Positions 56,135 to 64,000 of a stretch of 64,000 nt of DNA are shown piece by piece. Position numbers and translations under genes: made by a program. The DNA is from Toxorhynchites rutilus septentrionalis. Taxonomy: Eukaryota; Arthropoda; Insecta; Diptera; Culicidae. Position 1 is the first letter of the stretch; every line of letters starts with the position of its first letter. The notes beneath the pieces were generated by a model. That model searched no databases and had not been told where the DNA came from. It saw only the letters and a program-made list of their open reading frames with translations. Location of the stretch: contig NC_073746.1 in the NCBI RefSeq assembly GCF_029784135.1, forward strand, positions 250,923,494 through 250,987,493, read 5' to 3'.

Positions 56135-57432
56135 AAGGGTGTGTCACATCAAATTGCATCACGGAAAAAACGCTGTACAAAATTAATTTTTAGGAATTAT
56201 ATCTTCAGCTCTCGCTTATAATCAGATAAGAGTGTATAGATCACGTTGGCCATGCTTCACTGTAAATTTTTCGTAAATTTGGAAAAATGTCGTCGAACGA
56301 AATAGAGCGTCGTGAATTAATCCTGTGCACTCATTTCGAGAATCCGGAGTTGTCACATCGGGACATCGGTAAGATGCTGGGAATCGTCCAATCCACGGTC
56401 AGCAGAGTACTAAAACGATACTTCGAGAACCTAACCATCGACCGGAAGGTGAAGAACGGCAAAAATGGATGCTCCGTCAGTGAAAAAGATCACAAGCGCG
56501 TAGTTAAGCAGTTTAGACGTGATCCGAGAAGTTCGGTCCGGGATGTCGCCAATAAGCTGAATTTGTCAAGTTCATTCGTCCAGCGGACCAAGCAGCGGGA
56601 GGGGCTGCGTACATACAAGGTTCAGAAGGCTCCTAACCGCGACGAAAGGCAAAACATGGTGGGGAAGACGCGAGCCCGGAAGCTATACACCGAAATGCTG
56701 ACGAAGCCGCATTGCCTGGTAATGGACGACGAAACCTACGTCAAAGCGGACTTTCGTCAGCTGCCGGGCCTGTTGTTCTTCTCCGCAGAGGACAAATTCA
56801 GCATTCCGGAGGAGATTCGCAAGCAGAAACTATCCAAGTTTGCCAAAAAGTACATGGTGTGGCAAGCGATCTGCTCTTGCGGAAAGCGGAGCGCCCCCTT
56901 CGTGATGACCGGCACGGTAAACGGGCAGGTTTACCTTAAGGAGTGCCTACAGAAGCGCTTACTACCACTATTGAAGCAGCACGAGGGCCCGACCATCTTC
57001 TGGTCGGATCTCGCTTCGTGCCACTATTCAAAGGACGTGTTGGAATGGTACGAAGCCAACGGGGTCACCTTTGTGCCAAAGGAAATGAACCCGCCCAACG
57101 CGCCGGAGCTTCGCCCAATAGAGAAATATTGGGCGATTATGAAGCAGGCCCTCCGGAAGAACCCAAAAGTTGTCAAATCGGAGGCGGACTTCAAGAGAAA
57201 ATGGATTTCTGTTCAAAAAAAACTACAACCTGACGTTGTACAGAACCTTATGGACGGGGTAAAGAGGAAGGTGCGAGCATATGGGCTTGGGCTCGAAGTA
57301 TGAATAAAAAGAAAATGCCAAAAGTTGTTTAATAGTTTTTATTTTACTGTCTAAAATTTTCAAAAGGATCGGTCTACTGGGCGAATTTCTACAGCGTTTT
57401 TTCCGTGATGCAATTTGATGTGACACACCCTT
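56135..57432 (+). mobile_element. Intact Tc1/mariner element, DD37E lineage
   Basis: The 43-bp terminal inverted repeats are identical at both ends (AAGGGTGTGTCACATCAAAT and on). Each abuts a TA (56133-56134 and 57433-57434). The 1298-bp unit contains one complete transposase gene. Its base composition is much GC-richer than the surroundings. Perfect termini and an unbroken frame suggest recent insertion. Confidence 0.96.
56287..57303 (+). CDS. Tc1/mariner transposase, DD37E
   Basis: This 338-residue DDE transposase excises and reinserts the element at TA sites. N-terminal helix-turn-helix motifs lie at about residues 20-46 (LSHRDIGKMLGIVQSTVSRV) and 83-105, and bind the inverted repeats. 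The catalytic triad is D148 in CLVMDDETYVK, D241 in IFWSDLASCHYS and E279 in NAPELRPIEKYW. I count 37 residues between the last two, which defines DD37E, a group known from mosquitoes. The ATG at 56287 (AAAAATGTCG) is the first in frame and gives the usual family length. There are no stops or frameshifts, and the ORF ends in YGLGLEV about 130 bp before the 3' end. It is the only gene in the window that looks functional. Confidence 0.96.
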   Translation: MSSNEIERRELILCTHFENPELSHRDIGKMLGIVQSTVSRVLKRYFENLTIDRKVKNGKNGCSVSEKDHKRVVKQFRRDPRSSVRDVANKLNLSSSFVQRTKQREGLRTYKVQKAPNRDERQNMVGKTRARKLYTEMLTKPHCLVMDDETYVKADFRQLPGLLFFSAEDKFSIPEEIRKQKLSKFAKKYMVWQAICSCGKRSAPFVMTGTVNGQVYLKECLQKRLLPLLKQHEGPTIFWSDLASCHYSKDVLEWYEANGVTFVPKEMNPPNAPELRPIEKYWAIMKQALRKNPKVVKSEADFKRKWISVQKKLQPDVVQNLMDGVKRKVRAYGLGLEV

Positions 57433-57529
57433 TAGTTGAAGGTTTTTATGGCACTGGAAAGGACGGATGATTTGTGTGGTTTTGTAGAAGTAGTTGAAGT
57501 AGGTTGATTGATGATTCTTTCTTGTCTTA

Positions 57530-57850
57530 TGGCGGGTTTACATTAGGGAGATCTATAGCTATAGATGGGTTTATTCACGTGAAAATAGGTGTAAACGGGT
57601 GAGAATAAATATGATACACTTATTCGAGGTATTTATAACTTGAATAAATTCAGCATATGTAAACGCTTGTGAATTTCTCACTGGTGAGAAATCACTAAAG
57701 TTGGATGCAGTTCTACTTCAGGTGAATAAATTCATTGAAAATATGATTATATTCATTATAGAAGTTCTCGCTAGTGTAAACGGTTGATGCGATTTCTATA
57801 AATCTCATCATATTTCTTCACATGAATATATCACTAGTCTAAACCCACCC
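57530..57850. mobile_element. MITE flanked by TTA
   Basis: The left end TGGCGGGTTTACATTAG and inverted right end GGGTGGGTTTAGACTAG form imperfect terminal repeats. TTA precedes and follows (57527-57529 and 57851-57853), a 3-bp duplication as in PIF/Harbinger-type MITEs. The 321-bp interior is non-coding and has TTCACGTGAA/TTCACATGAA motifs. Confidence 0.6.
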
Positions 57851-57853
57851 TTA

Positions 57854-58952
57854 AAGTCAGTTCAGTGTCGCAGCGTGACTGGGTGACACTCGAGGCGGGT
57901 GGTTTGGGTGTCTCCTCTCCAACCAAATCTTGTTATCAAATCTGAGATGATTTGCTCGCCAAATTCATTGCGGGATAGGTCCATCATTCCCATCAAGCTC
58001 ATTGTAAAATTATGAAGCGTTTCTTAGAAGCCGCATTTCACGATGAACTGTAACCTGTAACTTTTAATGAAGTCTAATAATTGGCATCGGCCAGGATAAT
58101 ACCTGCTTTCAAATGTCCATGTCCGAAACTTCGTCGTAGAAATTTGTCAGTTTGTCAGTGTCAATGTTTTTAGTTAGTTATCAGATACTGCTAACATATA
58201 TCTTGCTTGAATTGATTTAAAAATTTCTGCTACTCGTTTTGACGATTTTTATCGCTCTTTTAACACTCAATGGAAACCTTTCTATGTCTTTCGGCAACAG
58301 GAAATATTACTAGTGCATTGGGTCTGGTCGCAACGTTACTCAGAGAAAATCCTTTGGTTTGTAAATAGTTCTGCGTTAGATCTTCTTCACATAGTACATC
58401 GCGCCAGAAGTACAGATAACACAGGAAAGTGAAAACCTAAGCTGTTGAACGAAAGAGCCATGCACTTGATCTAGCATTCGAATTCTCGGAAAGATCTTAC
58501 AAAATTTCAATGGCTGTGATCGGCCCATCGTAGTTCGCATAAATTGATTTCACAACATTATAATGAGCACTCCATTGAGTTTGCGTCAATTATTTTACCA
58601 TCGCACTTATGTGGCTCAGGAGCACATGTTATGAGTTGAAACTGCGAAACAACAAAATTACTTCATCAGTTCTCATCAAAAGCACGTTGTCCTCCTAAGT
58701 TCGAAGAGTGGTCTACAAACCCTTGAATACGGCTTTATTTGAAGACGAAACGGTCTTAAATTGAAGACGAAAGAGGAAGAATGTGCGAGTCAAGGAGATT
58801 CAAGATCCTGACAGAAAACTTCTAGAATATGCTGACATGCGCCAGAATAAAATAACAGTAAAAGCTTGAGTATGAATGACCGGTCCTCAATGAAAAATAG
58901 GTATTCGCGTGAAGACAATTGTAATGCTCATTGAAAACTTATAGAAGCTGAA
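57854..58952. other. Unrecognised stretch
   Basis: No gene, RNA or repeat signature seen. Confidence 0.35.
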
Positions 58953-59790
58953 ACACAGTGGTCCCCCAGAAATTCTAGGTGGCATTTAATAGAAAAATGA
59001 ATGGAAATGTCTTGAAATTTGGTGTACGGGGGGTTTTCGAAGGTGCTGAATCTATTTTCGAGTCATTTTGGTTATGAATTCCAAAGCAAGGGCTGGGGGA
59101 GAGGGTAAAATTTGAAGTTTTCGGAAAAAACACGTATGGGGTGTCTAAATATATCTTTTCAAACTTCCTGAAAACGTTTTCAATATTATTTTTACCCAAA
59201 ACCCAAAAGTGGGTGCAGGGGAGGGGATAAATTTAAAAAAAATCGAAAAACACGTGTGAGGTATCAAAATATTTTTGGCATTTTTTCGCAAAATGGTCGA
59301 AAGTGGCCAGAGGTCATAAAGGAAAAGTGTAGAGGGGACCCTAAGGAAGACATTTTGTTGTAAAAAACTTTGGAGGTATTTAGAGAATTTTTTGTAGGTC
59401 TACTTTTGTATAAATTCAATGTAGAAAATTTACTTACTTTCAAACATTCATTTCACAGCTTCAATTTTTTTTTAAACTAAAAACGGAATACAAATTCGAA
59501 ATCAGTATAAAATTCTCTATCCAGAACACTATCACATTATTTTTTAACGTATTTTGTAGCACTTGTGCAAAGCTTGAAAAATATGCGAGTTTATCGCTAC
59601 ACTGGTTCACTGTATCAAACACTACGTTGCCACGTCGTTATCGCAACAAAAATCGTCACGGACACTGTTGCCATATGTGATACTAGATGCCGTGAAGGTT
59701 ATAGAACGAAACTAGACTATTCATTTGGTCAGGCATTGTTGTTCATTTTTCTATTTAATGCCACCTAGAATTTCTGAGGGACCACTGTGT
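58953..59790. mobile_element. Non-autonomous element with about 47-bp terminal inverted repeats
   Basis: ACACAGTGGTCCC(C/T)CAGAAAT through GGTGGCATT(T/A)AATAGAAA is repeated inverted at the two ends with two changes. The CAGTGGTCC start is hAT-like, but I found no 8-bp duplication. No coding frame spans it. Confidence 0.75.
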
Positions 59791-60683
59791 GACATGTACT
59801 CAAAAATAATTCACAGAGGATGGATGGATTATGTAGCTTACAAGCTACAGAATGAGGATATTTCCAGGAAAATTGGATATTGAGGATATTTCCAGTACCA
59901 CCGAAGTTCAGTTTCACCCCGAGGCACCAGGTAGCGCCATTGAAAAATCTGTCAGGTGTAATTTCCGGTACATATATGGTACATGGAATTTTGTGGAATT
60001 ATTCGAATCGTCACACTGAAGGTAAATTCTAGAAAAAATGAAAATACCCGTAGAAGGAAATTTGTCAGCCCACAGTTAGGGCCCACATTGGCCACAAGTT
60101 GTTCGAGAAGCTATGTTTATCTCATTTCTGAAATTCGTAGAATTCCAGAATGGGGAAAATGTTCGATACTAAAATATAGTACTAAAAGATATCGACGTGA
60201 TCAGGAATCGATGATCTTCTCGCAGCATTGGTTCGCTAACTTGCAAGGGTTAATAAATTTAATAATTTAATAAACAATATAAGGATAGTAACAAAAACAT
60301 CGGCTAGAAGAGCGAAATTGAATGATATTATGATGGATGAATGATTTTGTATCGCGGAAGTCTGGAACCAAGATAATTGTTATGTCCCCAAACACCAAGG
60401 CAAATGGTCGCCTTTATTCACAATTTATGTATTGTGTGGTTAATTATAAAGAGGTATCATTAAAAATTGAGTGTTTTCATCCAATCCTTAATTGAACAAC
60501 AAAATCTGAACGCTACTACTATATTTCTTCCCCATTTAGCATAATTCATTTGTAAATATTATAGAGCATTATTGAGAATAACAGTAAAAGACATGAAATA
60601 GATTTCAATGTATGAAGTAACAATACTCAACGCAATGAATAACCATCGAGAGTGAGACATAGTAACGCAAAAGATGAACTTAC
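59791..60683. other. Unrecognised stretch
   Basis: A 95-codon plus frame (59983-60270) has no known motif. An ATGAGGATATTTCCAG block is duplicated near 59851 and 59881. Confidence 0.35.
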
Positions 60684-61846
60684 GTCTTATTCGTTGTGTC
60701 AAAAATGATCATTCAACTTCTCCTTCGCTCTCGCGCCACAGTTTACATCCCGGAGCGACAAAAATTGTCTGCCTGCGAAGAAGTAATCCTCGGAGCTTGT
60801 TTATTTAAAGTTTAGTCACGTCCTTCGCCAGTATCGTTCGATTGCTTTGGGGAGACTTTTTTTTCGCCGTCTCGCCGATTCCGCGCCCCCGAAATCCCCC
60901 TAAGACACACCGCAACCACTATTTCACCGATCGCCACAAACCACGGCGAATTCGGCACTTCACATTCGTTATGCTATGCTTTTGCATATAAATCGCTGCT
61001 GCTCTCGCTCCCCTTGATCTTCTCCGGCCCAAGATAACAATAAGGCGAAAACAGGCTTTATGCTCCGCTATTATGTATTTATACGTTGTTTTCCTCTTCT
61101 TCTTGGCAACTGATACCGCAACACACGATCGCGACTCCTTCGAATGGCGGCTTGTTTGGGTTCCAAAACACTTGGCTCTTGGCGTTGTATAAACACTGCG
61201 CGAATACGCTGCGAATAGATTTCTTATGTAAACAGCAAAACTAAGCACTTGTTTTTTTTTTGCAGTCGTCAAACTTCTCATATGCTAAACTTTGCGATAT
61301 GTATTGATATTCATTCGCTTTTTCATTCGATCACCACTTTGATAACACTTATCTCATTAAATTGGCCCTTCAACTATGATCATCCGCACTCTCGAACTCA
61401 ATCCCATCTTCCTGCCTCCATTATCTCTCTGTGTTGTTCTCAACCGCCAACGTGCGATCGATAATCTCCTGGTGCGCGCCTAGACGCATAAAAACTCCTC
61501 CTTCACAAGATTTCTGTTAAATTTAGTTCACATCTGGACAACGCATTGATCCCGTGAGTGCACTCTGATCGCTCGATCGAACTTTAAACGAACATTAACA
61601 ATGCGGCACCTTAGCGGTTAGTGCACTAAATGTGCAATAAAATGCAAACGTTTCATCTAATTAGAAATTCACACCACGTACACCACGCTGTTTTGTTGTC
61701 ACTCGAACCGTGGTGATATTACACGAAACCGGCTGATAAACAAATGCAACCTCAGCAGCAACAATCACTGCACAAATTCTGGCCAACGAACGAACGGATC
61801 GTTCGAAGTAAGCGAACGCGAAACCGATCAACACATAAACACAACT
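60684..61846 (-). other. Candidate 5' untranslated exon of a host gene
   Basis: On the minus strand a TCAGTT initiator match (A at 61846) opens GC-rich, non-repetitive sequence with GTGTTT/TTGTTG-rich leader character. It runs to a full-consensus donor GAC/GTAAGT whose intron G is at 60683. Many short upstream frames and no long coding frame fit an untranslated first exon. The 120-codon frame 60919-61281 inside has no domain. No TATA box or exact DPE was seen. The downstream exons would lie to the left, and none was identified. Confidence 0.3.
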
Positions 61847-62334
61847 GAGCGAAAGAAAGAACACAAAAAACAACTCGCACGAAAAACACACGCGATTAAA
61901 AATGATTTCACTGCGCTCTCGCCGGAGAGTTAGCCTCGACTGAAGGCGCTGCCCGAGAGCCTACGACAACAAACCGCCAACCCGGTTCGATTCTGACGCG
62001 CCGTGGTTTCGGATGGTGGGACGCGGCTCTTTTAGCTCAGTAGTATTCAGCAGTAGCAGCAGCCCTATTCAGCTTCAGCGTGTTGAGTGCACGATGTCCA
62101 TGCGGTGAGGAAAAGCGTTTACATGCTTCTTGTGCTCCATGCTGATGTGTGTGTGTATGTGTGCGTGAGTGGGTTCCTTCGCGGGTGACACAAGACGCGG
62201 GGTGTGTAACATGAGTGGTGATGATGACGATGATGGAAGTACAACGACCGTACAATTATTGCTGATTGCCGCAGGATTTGTGCGCCGCGTCAAGGTTGCC
62301 AGCTTTCATCTGCCTTTAGATGAGCAGAATATTA
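61847..62334. other. GC-richer upstream region
   Basis: Possible promoter-proximal DNA of the candidate exon. It contains CAGCAGTAGCAGCAG and GTGTGTGTATGTGTG simple repeats. Confidence 0.35.
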
Positions 62335-62835
62335 GACATTTTGACATAAATATACGTCTATCATGAAGGGTGCCAAATCAGAAAACATGTGATGTTTTCA
62401 TGAAATAACATTAACATTAAGAATTCGTTTTGTTGTGAATGTCTTTCATGATTTACATACCAATAAAAAGTTGATGGGTCTAGGGCAGCGATACTCAACC
62501 TGCGGCCCGGTGGGCTCTTCTGGTTGGCCCATCTGGTGTGTATGATGTTTGGAACTCATACACAAAAATCTATAAATAATGGTGAAAGTCCGTGTCCCTC
62601 ACTCAGTTAAAGCATTCATTCATTGGCTCTTGTCAGTGCTACCAAATGTTTGTACTAAGAGTTTCATTCTTGAATTTTTATAATTTTTTTTTCTCGCCGG
62701 TTATAATTTCGTAGTACATTTATTTTTGTTTTGCGGCCCGCGACACCATGCCTAACTTGTGTTTGTGGCCCCTCTGGCAAAAAGGTTGAACAACACTGGT
62801 CTAGGGGCACGGACGGGATCTTGACATAGGACTGT
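62335..62835. mobile_element. Decayed GACGTAG-family repeat, split by a hAT MITE
   Basis: TTTGACATAAATATACGTCT then GGTGCCAAATCAGAAAACAT, through CATGATTTACATACCAATAA, parallels 30440-30570. The right part, TTGACATAGGACTGTGATTG, matches reversed text at 29586-29605. Confidence 0.55.
62486..62798. mobile_element. hAT-type MITE, 313 bp
   Basis: The ends CAGCGATACTCAACCTG and, inverted, CAGTGTTGTTCAACCT form the terminal repeats. An exact 8-bp direct repeat GTCTAGGG lies at 62478-62485 and 62799-62806. The interior has the GCGGCCCG motif near each end. The uninterrupted form of the host repeat is present at 29586-29650. Confidence 0.85.
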
Positions 62836-63467
62836 GATTGCGTGTAGTGATAGCATTTAAATTGAGTTTTTCATTGTTCAAAATCTGTATTTTTTTCTCT
62901 TCTAATACATCAAATGGATGCCCTGGAAAAACCGTTTCCTGTATGTACTTGTATCCTTTAAACGGGTTAAATGACATAACGTGGTAGAATTCGGTACCAC
63001 ATTCTGTTCAAAAATGTACCCAAAAATACCATTAAAGCCATTCAATCATGCAAAAGAAGACAAAGAGTCATCATGTATCATTTTTAAACACAAGTCTAAA
63101 TAGTTAAGACCTACATAAATATAAGCCTGAGTCAAATCAATCTGTGACTACAAAAATATATTTTAGATAAAAATAGCATTATCTCCTTCGTTACCGCGTT
63201 GTCCGGAACATTATTTGTAATAACTTTATAGCCCTGTAAGATCGCGACTACTCAAGCTATCATAATCTGATTTACGTGGGTATACCCTTTCGATCTTCTA
63301 AATCAGCAGCCATTTAAATTCATTCATTGCATTTTTACATAACCAAACAACATACTCGATATTATGACATCCTGGACCACAATTACACAAATTGTTAGTA
63401 GTGAGACCTGCACGATAAAAACATGAATTGAGCACAATTTGATTGGACAACATACAATCTATATATA
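62836..63467. other. Unrecognised AT-rich stretch
   Basis: No gene or defined repeat. Confidence 0.35.
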
Positions 63468-63790
63468 TAAAAATCTCGTGTCACGGTGTTATAAATAAAC
63501 TGCCGAACTCCTCCGAAACGGCTCGACCGATTTTGATGAAATTATACTCAAAGTACTTGGTAGGTATGAGAATAGGTTGTAAACTATATATGATACCGGT
63601 AGGATACCGATAACCATACATTTAATACCGAATAGGGTAGCTCTATGCAGAAAAAAAGATCTGGATATTTTTTTTCAAAAATTTGACTTCATACCATACA
63701 TATAACCTTAAATTTTGACCCCAATTCCCTATTTTTAATTGCGATTCTATTATTTTTGTGCCAAAATATTGTAATAATTTAACCGTTGTT
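63468..63790 (+). mobile_element. Helitron-like 5' end, different family
   Basis: After an A, the sequence TCTATATATATAAAAATCTC, then AACTCCTCCGAAACGGCTCG and ACCGATTTTGATGAAATT, is the kind of 5' end seen on invertebrate Helitrons. No 3' CTAG end was found before the next repeat begins. Confidence 0.45.
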
Positions 63791-63792
63791 CG

Positions 63793-64000
63793 TTTTGACG
63801 TAGGACTACGTCTTTCATTTCTATACCGGGGTGTAAAACCAAAGTTTCGAGAACGAAAGCGTTACGCTGGAGAACGAGATTTTGAGCGTTAATAGATCTT
63901 AAACAACTGAACGAAATGGTATGATAAACACTTCATTTGAAAGATAAAATGTCTACGCGTCATATACTTGTTACTTTTTCATCCAAAAACTTGTTTCAAT
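63793..64000. mobile_element. GACGTAG-terminated repeat element, copy 4, cut by the window edge
   Basis: From TTTGACGTAGGACTACGTCT on, the text is nearly identical to 53958-54170, with few substitutions over 200 bp. The element continues past the end. Confidence 0.8.

Noticed and set aside
56712..57233. Extra frames of 75 and 96 codons within the mariner
   Set aside because: Out-of-frame shadows in the GC-rich transposase gene.
61249..61270. Splice acceptor (T-run then GCAG) on the plus strand
   Set aside because: Matches acceptor form but the following frame is short and featureless, and the surrounding evidence favours the minus strand.
60919..61281. 120-codon minus frame as a host protein
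   Set aside because: No domain, odd composition, and it lies in what looks like untranslated leader sequence.
1..64000. LTR retrotransposon or endogenous virus
   Set aside because: No long terminal repeats, protease, integrase or viral structural motifs were seen on either strand.

Overview
This is a gene-poor, transposon-saturated stretch of an insect nuclear genome, most likely a culicine mosquito (Aedes type). That assignment is inference. It rests on the AT-rich background, the density of MITEs and SINEs, an I-group LINE with RNase H, and an intact DD37E Tc1/mariner element, a lineage first described from mosquitoes. No complete host protein-coding gene is visible. At best there are a few candidate non-coding or short-coding first exons, at 60684-61846, 41604-41680 and 19627-19765, all on the minus strand.

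Layout. 1-5 kb: a TA-flanked non-autonomous element holding a TTAA-flanked insertion, then a large inverted-repeat element with two (TA)n arrays. 5.0-11.15 kb (minus): a full-length LINE of about 6.1 kb with 14-bp target-site duplication, internal promoter, ORF1 (three zinc knuckles) and ORF2 (endonuclease, RT, RNase H, CCHC); each ORF is broken by one extra A in a poly-A run. 11-13.7 kb: unrecognised, unique-looking DNA. 13.7-19.5 kb: two tRNA-derived SINEs, inverted-repeat arms, a pogo-like transposase remnant and a Tigger-like MITE built of ACGCGG/T-run repeats. 19.5-23.4 kb: mostly unrecognised, plus a hairpin-forming hAT-type MITE. 23.4-29.3 kb: a Helitron-like element interrupted by a dead DD41D mariner, a Jockey-type RT fragment, and a second inverted copy of the first element. 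29.5-36.4 kb: a tRNA-like SINE head, a GACGTAG-terminated repeat, a second pogo-like remnant and two MITEs. 37-48 kb: simple and degenerate repeats, a pogo-type MITE, a short retroposon with 20-bp TSD, a mini-Helitron and another GACGTAG repeat. 49.5-51.7 kb: a CR1/Jockey-type RT fragment abutting a Helitron fragment. 52.6-56 kb: a mariner C-terminal relic and a GACGTAG repeat with a TATA+initiator promoter and a 198-bp tandem array. 56.1-57.4 kb: an intact DD37E element with perfect 43-bp TIRs and a 338-aa transposase. 57.5-64 kb: further MITEs, a possible host 5' exon and partial repeats.

The only uninterrupted protein with all expected catalytic residues is the DD37E transposase, the one element here that looks recently mobile. 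The LINE is structurally complete and close to coding-competent. Everything else is defective or non-autonomous. I found no convincing new biological system. The most unusual points are the promoter-carrying GACGTAG repeat family, the matched A9 frameshifts of the LINE, the nested Helitron/mariner, and several strong hairpin elements. All calls come from reading the sequence; no database search was possible.
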